Virus record (IMG/VR): IMGVR_UViG_3300001683_000001
Location: 16,647 to 80,646 of that record
Source: a virus
DNA length: 64,000 nucleotides
Strand: one strand, 5' to 3'
The notes beneath the pieces were generated by a model. The model was not told where the DNA came from. It ran no database searches and saw nothing but the letters and a program-made list of their open reading frames with translations. Shown piece after piece: positions 43,856-59,949 of the stretch. Each line of letters opens with the position of its first letter. Positions within the stretch are counted from its first letter, which is position 1. The position numbers were made by a program, and so were the translations under genes.

Positions 43856-44221
43856 ATGCCGCCGAAACGAATCCCGAAGCCACTCAAGAAGGCCATCCTC
43901 GGTTCGCTATTTTCCAGCACTATGAATGACTCCCTTCCCTCTGCTGCCGTAGCCGACCGAGTGAATAACAACCCACAAGTTCCAGCGAGGATGATGAAGA
44001 CCCCGAAGCAAATGGCGTATCTACTCAATCAGATGATACGGGAATATCCCGGCATCATCGAAACTCAGTTCCTCAATCGGAACGGAATGAGCCGACATGG
44101 AGTCAGGAGATTCCGCAAGGGCTACCTCCCAATCAAGGGCGTCACACTTGCCGAAGCCGAGCAAGCCGTAGGGGTCACTCGGAAGAAGCAGAATCAGGCC
44201 AAGAACCCCGATTCAGAATAA
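43856..44221 (+). CDS. Small basic protein with helix-turn-helix-like segment
   Basis: A 121-residue basic protein. The C-terminal half (MAYLLNQMIREYPGIIETQFLNRNGMSRHGVRRFRKGYLPIKGVTLAEAEQAVGV) has the spacing of a lambda-repressor-like HTH, with a conserved-looking VTLAEAEQAVGV turn. A possible regulator. Start at ATG 43856 lies 41 bp after the preceding stop; no promoter box is seen. Confidence 0.45.
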   Translation: MPPKRIPKPLKKAILGSLFSSTMNDSLPSAAVADRVNNNPQVPARMMKTPKQMAYLLNQMIREYPGIIETQFLNRNGMSRHGVRRFRKGYLPIKGVTLAEAEQAVGVTRKKQNQAKNPDSE

Positions 44222-44228
44222 ACGCCCG

Positions 44229-44288
44229 TAGAGCGCGTCGAGGGTATTTGGGCTGTATGGGGGCCTCGGAGGGCATAGACGCGCTCTA
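44229..44288. repeat. Stem-loop repeat (family A), perfect 11-bp arms
   Basis: TAGAGCGCGTC (44229-44239) and GACGCGCTCTA (44278-44288) are exact inverted copies around a 38-nt loop with GGGCTGTATGG. Confidence 0.8.
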
Positions 44289-44387
44289 TCACGCCGTAGG
44301 GAGGGTGTATGGGGCTGTTCAACGCCGCCTCCTACCCATCGAATCTCACAGAATGGTGAATAGCCTCAAGAGTCCCTCAACAATCCA

Positions 44388-44687
44388 ATGGACACCATGA
44401 TGGATTACAGCATCGTTTGGACAACGGCAGGGAAGGAGATGGTCGGCCACGACATTCACGGTGACGAACTCATCAAGGTCACTACGGGTGGAACCCATTG
44501 GGATTTCATCTTCATTCGTCATGGAGGATTTGGGAAGGTCAGAGTAGGAGCAGGTTGTCGCTACAACCCTCTCGCTATGATTGAGCAGATGCACACCCAT
44601 CTATTGAACGAGGACAGCATTGAAAACGACATCGAGATGAGCGACATCATTGACTTCTCAAAATCCCTCAGACGCAGGTGGGGATGA
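44388..44687 (+). CDS. Small hypothetical protein, paralogue of the next gene
   Basis: A 99-residue protein; an alternative ATG is four codons in. DYSIVWTTAGKEMVGHDIHGD is followed by GKVRVGAGCRYNPLAMIEQMHTHLL, which resembles GNGCADPVAFIEQM in the following protein, so the two look like duplicates. No known motif. Overlap of stop and next start (ATGA) indicates co-translation. Confidence 0.5.
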   Translation: MDTMMDYSIVWTTAGKEMVGHDIHGDELIKVTTGGTHWDFIFIRHGGFGKVRVGAGCRYNPLAMIEQMHTHLLNEDSIENDIEMSDIIDFSKSLRRRWG

Positions 44688-44965
44688 TGCTCACTTGGGT
44701 CAGAGCAATTGGAGCCGCGACCCATCTATTCGCATACGGCTTGAATATGGAACTCCTTGCTCATCTCGTTGAGCATGAAGACAGGTGGGTGATGAACGCT
44801 GGCGGGAGGCAATTCACGGTAGCAGGGAATGGCTGTGCCGACCCTGTTGCATTCATCGAGCAGATGGTATCTCCGACTTTGCCGAAGACCATTCACATCG
44901 AGGATTCGTGGATAGTTCAGTTCTACCCTCCCAATGGTGAATCGTGGGAAGTTTGGGGCGAGTGA
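44684..44965 (+). CDS. Small hypothetical protein, paralogue of the previous gene
   Basis: A 93-residue protein starting at ATG 44684, which overlaps the upstream stop. ELLAHLVEHEDRWVMNAGGRQFTVAGNGCADPVAFIEQMVSP parallels the upstream protein (G-x-G-C-x-x-x-P-x-A-x-I-E-Q-M). Function unknown. Confidence 0.5.
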   Translation: MMLTWVRAIGAATHLFAYGLNMELLAHLVEHEDRWVMNAGGRQFTVAGNGCADPVAFIEQMVSPTLPKTIHIEDSWIVQFYPPNGESWEVWGE

Positions 44966-44985
44966 TTTCGCTTCCTAACATCGGC

Positions 44986-45000
44986 CTGATAACGGTGGGA
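44986..45000 (+). promoter_or_regulatory. Virus promoter motif (class I) before collagen-like fibre gene
   Basis: CTGATAACGGTGGGA lies 197 nt before ATG 45183, so the mRNA would carry a leader of about 165 nt containing the palindrome and CG hairpins. Confidence 0.5.
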
Positions 45001-45010
45001 TTTCAACAAA

Positions 45011-45150
45011 ATGTTCTGTGGAACATGCCCGTCCCTCGCGGGCGCAGGTGCGCCCCCGCGTGCGCGCGCGCGCGTAGGCGCATGTCCGAGCGGATGCCCG
45101 CCCACGCACGCAGGGCGCGAGCGCGAGGTTCCCGACACCGTGAAAACCCG
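45011..45150 (+). repeat. Palindrome and CG hairpin in fibre gene leader
   Basis: ATGTTCTGTGGAACAT (45011-45026) followed by CG-alternating inverted repeats (about 45028-45135). Because it lies between promoter and start codon it would fold in the mRNA leader. Confidence 0.7.
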
Positions 45151-45182
45151 CCAATCGTCAGACTATTGGTTGAGGTCAGGCT

Positions 45183-53693
<8,511 letters not shown>

Positions 53694-53705
53694 GGAGAAT
53701 AGAAG

Positions 53706-53987
53706 ATGGCGATACCAGCGAAACACAGCATAACGATACAGAAGAATGGAGAGCCGAATGAGGTCATCGAGTTCAACATGTCTTGGAACGACATCCGAGG
53801 TCTGCGAGATTCGTGGCTGATGGACTCAGACCTATGGATGCTCGCAGACCGATACGCATCTCTGACGGCGCACCAACAGGAGGAACTCACAACCTACCGT
53901 GAGGCACTTCGGAATCTTCCTGATTCAACAGCAACAGGGCTGGCTTCTGACTGTCTTCTACCCGGCAAACCAGCATGGATGGATTGA
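53706..53987 (+). CDS. Tail fibre assembly-like protein
   Basis: A 93-residue protein 12 bp after the fibre gene, with AATAGAAG before the ATG. The C-terminal pattern DLWMLADRYASLTAHQQEELTTYREALRNLPDS matches the end of phage fibre-assembly or 'YRqaLRdlp' proteins that are always encoded next to fibres. It would help trimerise or attach the collagen fibre. The N-terminal strand MAIPAKHSITIQKNG is also consistent. Confidence 0.65.
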   Translation: MAIPAKHSITIQKNGEPNEVIEFNMSWNDIRGLRDSWLMDSDLWMLADRYASLTAHQQEELTTYREALRNLPDSTATGLASDCLLPGKPAWMD

Positions 53988-54175
53988 CCAATCCCTCGCG
54001 CGCCCTCGCGCGTGCGCCCACGCCCGCGAGGCCAATGTTCCACAGAACACCGATTTTAGCCCGGAATCAACGATAATTCCCACAGAACATTCATCGTCGA
54101 GGCTCGACGGCGTGATAAGGCGTTTGAAAATGCGTTCATACGCCGTCTTATCATGCTCCGACATCAGCCCGATTC
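53988..54175 (+). repeat. Intergenic repeats between fibre module and modifying enzyme
   Basis: CG hairpin CCTCGCGCGTGCGC...GCGAGG (about 54005-54031), palindrome variant ATGTTCCACAGAACAC (54035-54050) and a half-copy (CCACAGAACAT near 54080). A GGCGTGATAAGGCG..CGCCGTCTTATC inverted repeat lies near 54108-54152 and may terminate fibre transcripts. Confidence 0.6.
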
Positions 54176-56233
54176 ATGCCTGAGGCGAACGGAGTTTGGA
54201 CATTGGAAGAAGCGCGGTCGAGTCACCTACACAGCCCCGCCCTCGCGGAAGCACTAACTCAACATCTCCCCGTTGCTCAACCTGTCGTGGATTTGGGATG
54301 TGGGATGGGCTACTATGCACTCGCGCTCCAACAGGCGGGGTGGAAGGTCAGAGCCTTCGACGGCACACCCGACCTCGACTCGATAGGAGTCTTCCGAGGC
54401 ATTGAGGAACTCGACCTATCTCAGCCATTCACCACCTCTGCTCAGTCGAGCGTCATCTGTCTTGAGGTGGGTGAGCATATCCCTCTTGAATGCGAGCAGA
54501 CCTTCCTCGACAATCTCGCCGCCAACACCAAGCGTCGGCTCATCCTATCGTGGGCCATTCCGAATCAAGGAGGCAAGGGACATATCAACGAACGACCCAA
54601 TGACTACATCATCAACGAAATGGGGAAGCGTGGGTTCGTCTTCAAGCCCGAACCGACGAACTCGTTGCGGAGCGTCACGGAGGATAATGTGTGGTGGTTC
54701 AAGGACTCGCTCATGGTGTTCGACCGATTGAAGGTCGGCCTCGCCGTGATAGCCAAGAACGAGAGAAAAAATATCGGGCGCGCGATAGACAGCGTGATTG
54801 ACTTCGTGGACGAGTTTTGCTTCGACCTGTCGGGAACCACAGACGACACCGAGGCTGTGGCGACCAAGCACCTCGGACCTCTCGCTGGTTCGTTCTTCCA
54901 TGACGAATGGTTGGGACCCGCAGAGTCGCTCAACAGGTGCATCAGGAATCTCGATGAGAGAGGATGCGATTGGATTATCAGATTGGATGCCGACACGACG
55001 ATGGAAGGTGAACTCCCTGACCTCGCCACTCTGCCCTCGGACATCGAGGGAGTGTCCATCCCAATCACCAACGATGACGGGTGGAGGGTCTGCTATCGTG
55101 CATGGGTGTTCAGACCGACAGCCCACTACAAAGGAGTGAGGCATGAGGGGCTGTGGGTATCGAAGACTATCTCATGGGATGACCTGCGTGTCGTCCATCA
55201 TCGGGACAGCGGCGCGCGTCCACGCGAGGCGGCGACCTACCTCGCAGATGCAGAGGCCATGCTTGAGGCTCTCAAGACCGAGGAAGACGAGGGACTCAGA
55301 ACTCGGTATGTCTTCTACATAGCAAAGGCATACAGGGATGCGGATGAACCACTCCAAGCACTTGCCTACTATCGTCAGCGAGTCACGATGGGAGGCTACT
55401 ATCAGGAGGTCGGATTCGCTCTGCGCGAAATAGCGATTCTAAGCGAGTCGAAGGCCGATTGGGCCAATGCTCTATCCACCACTCCCGAACGCGCAGACAC
55501 AGCCTTCTATGCTCTACAATCAGCACTCTCGCTCGATGACCCTGAGTGGCTTGCAGAAGTGGTCGCCCTGACTGAGCATCAAGAGTGGGATGAGCGTTCC
55601 ATGTTTGCGGACCCATCTTATCACACTCAAGCACGCGCGCTACTTTCAGAGGCGGGGTCGGGGCTGAATCCAAATCCCATGATTCCCTACCCGCTGTGGC
55701 TGATGTGGGAGGAAGCCATTTCACCTGAGGTCTGCGACGAGTGGTTGGAGTCATGCAGACGGCTCCCGACGCAAGATGCTGTGACCTTCGGAGGTCATGG
55801 CGACACCCACCGCAAGACCAACATCAGATGGGTGAATCCCGAAGGCGATAGCGCGCCTATACTCGATGCCCTGTGGGAGTATGTCCAACGAGCCAACGAG
55901 GTGTTCAATCTCGATGTGACTCACCTACCCCCACTCCAATTCACAGAGTATGCCGAGGCGGGTCATCACTACTCCACTCACCACGACATCAATTGGAATC
56001 GAGAGGACGGTCTGCATCGGAAGATTTCAATCACCGTCCAATTGTCCGACTCGGACGATTACACCGGCGGTGAGTTCAGTTTTAACACGACCGAGAATCC
56101 TGACCCGACCGCCGTTAGGAAGAAGGGAACCATCCTATGCTTCCTCTCCTATCTCGACCACATGGTATCGCCCATCGAATCCGGGTCGAGGACATCACTC
56201 GTTGGTTGGGCCGAGGGACCTCGTTGGAGATAG
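54176..56233 (+). CDS. Three-domain enzyme: methyltransferase, GT2 glycosyltransferase and 2OG-Fe(II) prolyl-hydroxylase-like domain
   Basis: A 685-residue fusion. Residues 30-165: SAM methyltransferase (QPVVDLGCGMGYYALALQQAGW, then SVICLEVGEHIP). Residues 185-350: family 2 glycosyltransferase (VGLAVIAKNERKNIGRAIDSV opening and DWIIRLDADTTM metal site). About 365-480: helical repeat like TPR (YIAKAYRDADEPLQALAYYR). Residues 550-685: P4Hc-type oxygenase with HHYSTHHDINW (iron ligands His-x-Asp, about 601-603), LDHMV (distal His, about 660) and GSRTSLVGW (2-oxoglutarate Arg). It lies next to the collagen-like fibre, suggesting the fibre is hydroxylated and glycosylated; other virion or surface targets are possible. 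The gene carries GTTGCGGAGCGTCAC at 54664. Confidence 0.75.
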   Translation: MPEANGVWTLEEARSSHLHSPALAEALTQHLPVAQPVVDLGCGMGYYALALQQAGWKVRAFDGTPDLDSIGVFRGIEELDLSQPFTTSAQSSVICLEVGEHIPLECEQTFLDNLAANTKRRLILSWAIPNQGGKGHINERPNDYIINEMGKRGFVFKPEPTNSLRSVTEDNVWWFKDSLMVFDRLKVGLAVIAKNERKNIGRAIDSVIDFVDEFCFDLSGTTDDTEAVATKHLGPLAGSFFHDEWLGPAESLNRCIRNLDERGCDWIIRLDADTTMEGELPDLATLPSDIEGVSIPITNDDGWRVCYRAWVFRPTAHYKGVRHEGLWVSKTISWDDLRVVHHRDSGARPREAATYLADAEAMLEALKTEEDEGLRTRYVFYIAKAYRDADEPLQALAYYRQRVTMGGYYQEVGFALREIAILSESKADWANALSTTPERADTAFYALQSALSLDDPEWLAEVVALTEHQEWDERSMFADPSYHTQARALLSEAGSGLNPNPMIPYPLWLMWEEAISPEVCDEWLESCRRLPTQDAVTFGGHGDTHRKTNIRWVNPEGDSAPILDALWEYVQRANEVFNLDVTHLPPLQFTEYAEAGHHYSTHHDINWNREDGLHRKISITVQLSDSDDYTGGEFSFNTTENPDPTAVRKKGTILCFLSYLDHMVSPIESGSRTSLVGWAEGPRWR

Positions 56234-56566
56234 GACCTTCTCAATGTGAGCCTCATGCTTTTGGTTGAGTCCACTCCGCGACATGTAGTCGTAGAATGCG
56301 TCAGGTTTAGCGAGTCGGTATGTGACCGTCTTTGAGTTCCCCATCTTGCGCTGTTCAATACCATCTGTGATTCGGCACAGCGTTGAGATTTGGTTGGCGT
56401 TGATGAACGACCAACCTTCATCAAGGAAGTAGTTCATTATCTCTCTCGCGGACCGCCATTGACCGTCGGACATAACTGTCGCTATCCGCATCCTGATGAG
56501 ATGATTCCTCCGTCCCATGAATCCATCACAGTCATGTCGGGGTTCTTCACTATTCTGATTCGTCAT
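56195..56566 (-). CDS. Small winged-helix protein, minus strand
   Basis: A 123-residue product (an in-frame start at 56599 also exists) that converges on and overlaps the end of the modifying enzyme by 39 bp. IATVMSDGQWRSAREIMNYFLDEGWSFINANQISTLCRITDG and MGNSKTVTYRLAKP have the helix-helix-helix-wing layout of small transcription regulators. Same layout as 27909, 57939 and 60925. It is the first minus-strand gene of the window; the overlap could make it an antisense regulator of the fibre-modifying gene. Real status is moderately likely. Confidence 0.5.
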   Translation of the reverse strand: MTNQNSEEPRHDCDGFMGRRNHLIRMRIATVMSDGQWRSAREIMNYFLDEGWSFINANQISTLCRITDGIEQRKMGNSKTVTYRLAKPDAFYDYMSRSGLNQKHEAHIEKVLSPTRSLGPTNE

Positions 56567-56619
56567 AACGGGAATATCTAACCTCCAATTTTTGTTCAAG
56601 GCTCACAGTCTTAGACAGC

Positions 56620-56635
56620 ATGTTCTGTGGAACAC
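56620..56635. repeat. Palindrome variant just before ATG 56640
   Basis: ATGTTCTGTGGAACAC placed four bases before the start of the small gene at 56640. Confidence 0.75.
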
Positions 56636-56639
56636 TCGT

Positions 56640-56783
56640 ATGACCGTAGAGGATTCTCTCGACCAACCCAACCCCGACCCTAAACCGAAGCCGACCGTAT
56701 GGACTGACCATGCAAGCGAAGTAGCGCGTATCACCGCTCTGATGAGCCGGTCCATCATGCGCGAGATGGACGAGGAAGAATAG
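56640..56783 (+). CDS. Short acidic peptide (47 residues)
   Basis: MTVEDSLDQPNPDPKPKP followed by a helix ASEVARITALMSRSIMREMDEEE. Placed just after a palindrome; no ribosome binding site is obvious. Weak evidence; could be a spurious frame. Confidence 0.3.
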   Translation: MTVEDSLDQPNPDPKPKPTVWTDHASEVARITALMSRSIMREMDEEE

Positions 56784-56934
56784 GTGAATCCGAGCCGAGG
56801 AAGGTCGTATAGAGCGCATCGAGTGGATTAGAAGTCCCGATACAGCCCTGACTACCTTGACGCGCTGTATGCACGCTCCCTCGCCTGAGCGCGCTGGTGC
56901 ATGTGCGAGAGGGTTGCGGAGCGTCACCCTCAGA
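56784..56934 (+). repeat. Stem-loop repeat (family A), CG tract and GTTGCGGAGCGTCAC copy
   Basis: Arms TATAGAGCGCATC (56808-56820) and GACGCGCTGTAT (56859-56870) with CCCGATACAGCC in the loop, then a short CG tract and a copy of GTTGCGGAGCGTCAC (56913-56927). Confidence 0.7.
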
Positions 56935-56949
56935 TTCAAGACGGTGGGA
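56935..56949 (+). promoter_or_regulatory. Virus promoter motif (class I), 30 nt before ATG 56965
   Basis: TTCAAGACGGTGGGA at leaderless TATA-box spacing. Confidence 0.65.
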
Positions 56950-56964
56950 GGACATCATTTGCTC

Positions 56965-57420
56965 ATGGGACTAATCCGAAAGTGGTGGAGCCGATTCCGA
57001 CAGCATCGTTGGGAGAGGCACACCGTCAAGCGACTCACTCGGTTGATGGCGTGTCCCGGCTGTGGCTTCAACACCACCATCATTGGGATGTGGGGTCACA
57101 TCCTCATAGACAAGAAGGAGGACTGTGAGTTCGTTGCGGAGCATGATGACTCCAAGAGGTTTGAGATGCTGGTGATGATGATGGCTCTCAACATTCCAAT
57201 GAGTCCTGATATAATCCTCCAAGTCATGTCTGACCTTGATGGAGAAGCGATGATGGGTGATGACCACATGATGAACTTGGCCGGGGCAATAATATCAGGT
57301 GCAAGTAGCATGGTGGAGAATCGTCAAGAACCCCAAACAAGTCGTGATGGAACCCCGCCTTTAGCAGAGTGGACGGAATGGGACAACGATGACGATTCAA
57401 CCGGCCTACGACGCAATTGA
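56965..57420 (+). CDS. Hypothetical protein with single CxxC motif
   Basis: A 151-residue protein whose start is fixed by the promoter (the 56857 frame reads through repeats). Basic N-terminus (RKWWSRFRQHRWERHTVKRLTRL), then ACPGCGF with DCEFVAEHDD, a possible zinc knuckle, and a helical C-terminus. Not recognised. Confidence 0.5.
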   Translation: MGLIRKWWSRFRQHRWERHTVKRLTRLMACPGCGFNTTIIGMWGHILIDKKEDCEFVAEHDDSKRFEMLVMMMALNIPMSPDIILQVMSDLDGEAMMGDDHMMNLAGAIISGASSMVENRQEPQTSRDGTPPLAEWTEWDNDDDSTGLRRN

Positions 57421-57571
57421 TAGCATGGAGTGGGAGTGTCCCTACTGCGCCGAGATTCTGATTCGCTACGACCTGCGTCATCATCATTTTATTTGGGAGT
57501 GCCATGCCTACCCCGACAAACTACGCAGACTCCACTTCATTGATAACGGTGGGAGTTCGACCACACAGTAA
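57389..57571 (+). CDS. Small zinc-finger-like protein (60 residues)
   Basis: It begins inside the end of the previous gene. WECPYCAEILIRYDLRHHHFIWECHAYPDKLRR has a C-x-x-C ... H ... C-x-H arrangement, typical of a treble-clef or C2H2-like finger. The promoter for the next gene lies in its last codons. Probably real but unproven. Confidence 0.45.
   Translation: MTIQPAYDAIDSMEWECPYCAEILIRYDLRHHHFIWECHAYPDKLRRLHFIDNGGSSTTQ
57540..57554 (+). promoter_or_regulatory. Virus promoter motif (class I), 31 nt before ATG 57571
   Basis: TTGATAACGGTGGGA, located inside the end of the preceding coding region. Confidence 0.65.
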
Positions 57572-57936
57572 TGGATGAGGACCCGCCTGAACCTGACCCT
57601 GTTGGAGATGCCTCCGACTATCACGATGCAGACATGATGGAAGCCATCGCTGAATCGGAAGCGACGCGCGTTATCATACCTCGATTCGCACGATTCCCTG
57701 AACACCTCTTTTGGGTCCGAGAACATATCGAGAGAGAAGGCGACTCAGAGTATCTGAAAGGCGAGGTCAAACGGATGCAGATATTGGTGGATGAGTTCGG
57801 TCAATTCTACGACTCAGCGGTCAAGCACTTGAAGACTCCAATGGCGGTCGGGGCGATGACTATCGTGTGTCGGAGTTTGGATGATATTCAGCGCATCATA
57901 GACATCGCATTCCAAGAACTGAATATGAGGGATTGA
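57571..57936 (+). CDS. Hypothetical acidic helical protein
   Basis: A 121-residue protein with an acidic start (MDEDPPEPDPVGDASDYHDADMMEAIAESE) and helical remainder (YLKGEVKRMQILVDEFGQFYDSAVKHL, LDDIQRIIDIAFQELN). Driven by a class I promoter. Not recognised; length and acidity resemble small anti-host or regulatory viral proteins, but that is a guess. Confidence 0.5.
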   Translation: MDEDPPEPDPVGDASDYHDADMMEAIAESEATRVIIPRFARFPEHLFWVREHIEREGDSEYLKGEVKRMQILVDEFGQFYDSAVKHLKTPMAVGAMTIVCRSLDDIQRIIDIAFQELNMRD

Positions 57937-57938
57937 GA

Positions 57939-58217
57939 GTGGGAAGAAGGCGCAAGTGTGACCGAGGTCATCCAAGAGCAGAGGCCATCATCACCTACTT
58001 GGTCAAGTTCCCCAAAGCCACCGCCAATCAGGTAGTCGAAGGTGCGCGATTTCGGAACGGCAAACTCCTACGCTCACACGGTCGGCTCGGTATGACTACG
58101 AGGGAGATGACGGCCATGTTGATGAGCAACCCCAAACTGTTCAGACGCGAGGTCAATCCTATGCGTGGTTCAGGTGGCCTCAAGTGGTCTGTGCGAGAAG
58201 GCGTGGGGCCTGAATGA
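57939..58217 (+). CDS. Small basic winged-helix-like protein
   Basis: A 92-residue product with a GTG start (a TTG two codons upstream is possible). GHPRAEAIITYLVKFPKATANQVVEGARF, then MTTREMTAMLMSNPKLFRREV and GGLKWSV give helix-turn-helix followed by a wing, as in 60925-61236. Probable DNA-binding regulator. Confidence 0.5.
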   Translation: MGRRRKCDRGHPRAEAIITYLVKFPKATANQVVEGARFRNGKLLRSHGRLGMTTREMTAMLMSNPKLFRREVNPMRGSGGLKWSVREGVGPE

Positions 58218-58301
58218 ATGATGACTCCAACCCTCTGCGGATGTGACCATTGTAGCCGACAGACGAGCCTGTTGGTATGGATAGGCTGTGAGAGAAAATG
58301 A
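58218..58301 (+). CDS. Cys-rich micro-ORF (27 residues)
   Basis: MMTPTLCGCDHCSRQTSL then a second Cys; it ends in an ATGA overlap with the next gene. The C-x-C-x-x-C group suggests a zinc knuckle. It may be real, given the tight overlap with the next start. Confidence 0.35.
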   Translation: MMTPTLCGCDHCSRQTSLLVWIGCERK

Positions 58302-58588
58302 CTGACGACCCTGACGACCCCTTGCTCGACCTGATGGAAGTGACGACAAGTCACTACAACAATGGGGAGTATGAGAAGGCGGCGGTGTCCATCAACAAGG
58401 TATGGGTTGGGACCTACGAGGCTGTCCATGTGGCTCACGACATGATACCTCTCATAGCACACCATCTGCTTGAGCGAGTCGAGTTATTCCCGACGGTGAC
58501 TCATTCTGAAAAGTGGTGGTCCGATTCATTCACATCCTCGCTCAATGCAATCTCATCTCTGTGCCAAGAAGCACTCGACAGATTGTGA
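58298..58588 (+). CDS. Hypothetical helical protein
   Basis: A 96-residue protein starting at an ATG that overlaps the previous stop. Acidic N-terminus; DLMEVTTSHYNNGEYEKAAVSINKVW resembles one TPR-like hairpin. Not recognised. Confidence 0.45.
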   Translation: MTDDPDDPLLDLMEVTTSHYNNGEYEKAAVSINKVWVGTYEAVHVAHDMIPLIAHHLLERVELFPTVTHSEKWWSDSFTSSLNAISSLCQEALDRL

Positions 58589-58752
58589 GATTTCGCCTCG
58601 CCCCGCGCTCAGTCATGTTCGTGCTTCAACGAGTGGTTTGAGGACTGAGCGTTCTGAGTCACTATACGAGCGTCAGGGAGCGCGCTCAGGCGTGAAGGAG
58701 GTAATCGGATGGGCCAACCCGCACCCTATCGCTTAGAGTCGCTCAGATTGGC
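58589..58752. other. Convergent intergenic region
   Basis: It lies between a plus-strand gene end and the end of the minus operon. It has AGGGAGCGCGCTCAGG-like GC repeats and CTTAGAGTCGC...TTGGCTTAGAA; a shared terminator zone is likely. No gene is seen. Confidence 0.4.
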
Positions 58753-59301
58753 TTAGAATGAATCCCATACTGTGCCGACTACATCGTCGTTCCACAGGAT
58801 AATCTCAGCAACCCGGTCAGCCTCGATGGCCTCGCGTGTGCGTGTGCGAAGGGCCTTCACCCTCTCAAGTATCTCAGCGAGGTCGGATGCGAGGTCGGGC
58901 CATTGAGCAGAGAGGGTAGTGATGACCCTCGTTGGAGGCATCCCGAATTGGTAGGACTCACCGAAGGGGATGCCCCTCTCCTTGAGAATCCACCCGCCGT
59001 TCCACTCGCCCTTCCACAGACCGAGTGTTGTGAGCCTCTCCATGTGGCTCAGTTCGCCTCGGAGTTCGGCTCGCCGGTATTGTGCGCGGTCGGAGGTATC
59101 ACCCTCGATGCACCGGAACCCTCCGATGGTAATCTGCATCTTGCACCTCCAAGAGTCGAGGGTGATGTTGGCTATCCTGATACCCTCCGCTACCTCGGCC
59201 TCACACCACTCCCGACCGCTGTATGGATTCTGCTGTGTGAGCAGGGCCAAGTGGCTCAGGGAAGATGGTGTCCAATTGTGTGCTTTCATGAACCCGGCCA
59301 T
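58753..59301 (-). CDS. Hypothetical protein, last gene of minus-strand operon
   Basis: A 182-residue protein. The start at 59301 has the ribosome binding site AGGAGGCGAACTGAG; the longer frame runs into the previous gene. Charged helices (SHMERLTTLGLWKGEWN, LASDLAEILERVKALRTRTREAIEADR) and two Cys (EWCEAEV, WRCKMQITIGGFRCIEG) are seen. Not recognised. It lies two bases after the zinc-ribbon gene, so it is co-transcribed with the whole operon. Confidence 0.5.
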   Translation of the reverse strand: MAGFMKAHNWTPSSLSHLALLTQQNPYSGREWCEAEVAEGIRIANITLDSWRCKMQITIGGFRCIEGDTSDRAQYRRAELRGELSHMERLTTLGLWKGEWNGGWILKERGIPFGESYQFGMPPTRVITTLSAQWPDLASDLAEILERVKALRTRTREAIEADRVAEIILWNDDVVGTVWDSF

Positions 59302-59302
59302 C

Positions 59303-59524
59303 TCAGTTCGCCTCCTGAATCCAGCGGCCATGATGGACATTCCATATCTTGCCGCTGACGGCCTTGTTGGTGAAGGTCTTGCAGCGGGGGCAGACGAACT
59401 CACCTGTCCGGCACATCTCTGTGCGCTCTGCGCTGGTGAAGGGAATCCTGTCCTCCCACGCCATGTCCTTGTTAGGGCAAATCGGCACTCTTGTCTTGAG
59501 GCTGACTACCTTCTTCTCGCTCAT
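59303..59524 (-). CDS. Zinc-ribbon protein of minus-strand operon
   Basis: A 73-residue protein with the strong ribosome binding site AGGAGGGATTGAG. PICPNKDMAW, EMCRTGEFVCPRCKTFTNKAVSGKIWNVHHGRW: C-x-x-C plus nearby Cys and His form a likely zinc ribbon. Fits a small nucleic-acid-binding or regulatory protein. Confidence 0.55.
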   Translation of the reverse strand: MSEKKVVSLKTRVPICPNKDMAWEDRIPFTSAERTEMCRTGEFVCPRCKTFTNKAVSGKIWNVHHGRWIQEAN

Positions 59525-59525
59525 C

Positions 59526-59948
59526 TCAATCCCTCCTGACCATGTTGACCAAATCCAATATCTTCACCCTCGTCCATGAGTCACGCCCATCGTAGCGTGT
59601 CGAACAATGGTCATACCCCGAATCTGTGCTGTCGAAGGCGACACTATCCCCTGCGTATCGGACATTCGCCACATACTTGCTTGAGTCGTAGTCCACATCA
59701 ATGATGTCGTAGTGGATGTCGCAGATGATGTCGTTCACAACAACCCACCAATGGTCATCCCCTGTGTCGTTGGTTCCGTTGACCAAAGTGAAGGCGTGGC
59801 GCACCGACTTAGGGAAGGCCAAGATGACCCTCGCAGCGGTGTTCCAGCATCGCCCGTCAGCGGCGTGGATGTTCTTCTTTGCACACCTCATATCAACATC
59901 CCAATCGGTGATGTCGCGGGTATCGCTTCGATGGTTCGTGAAGGACAT
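59526..59948 (-). CDS. Candidate papain-fold/transglutaminase-like protein
   Basis: A 140-residue protein with the ribosome binding site AGGGGGAACTGAA before its ATG. ADGRCWNTAARVILAF (about 36-51), VRHAFTLVNG and DDHWWVVVNDIICDIHYDI (about 74-92) supply Cys, His and Asp in the order of small papain-fold enzymes with a 'CW.nA...HaW.......D' pattern common in phages. Activity would be peptide or amide cleavage. The spacing is right but the fold was not confirmed. It neighbours the zinc ribbon in a compact four-gene operon. Confidence 0.4.
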   Translation of the reverse strand: MSFTNHRSDTRDITDWDVDMRCAKKNIHAADGRCWNTAARVILAFPKSVRHAFTLVNGTNDTGDDHWWVVVNDIICDIHYDIIDVDYDSSKYVANVRYAGDSVAFDSTDSGYDHCSTRYDGRDSWTRVKILDLVNMVRRD

Positions 59949-59949
59949 T

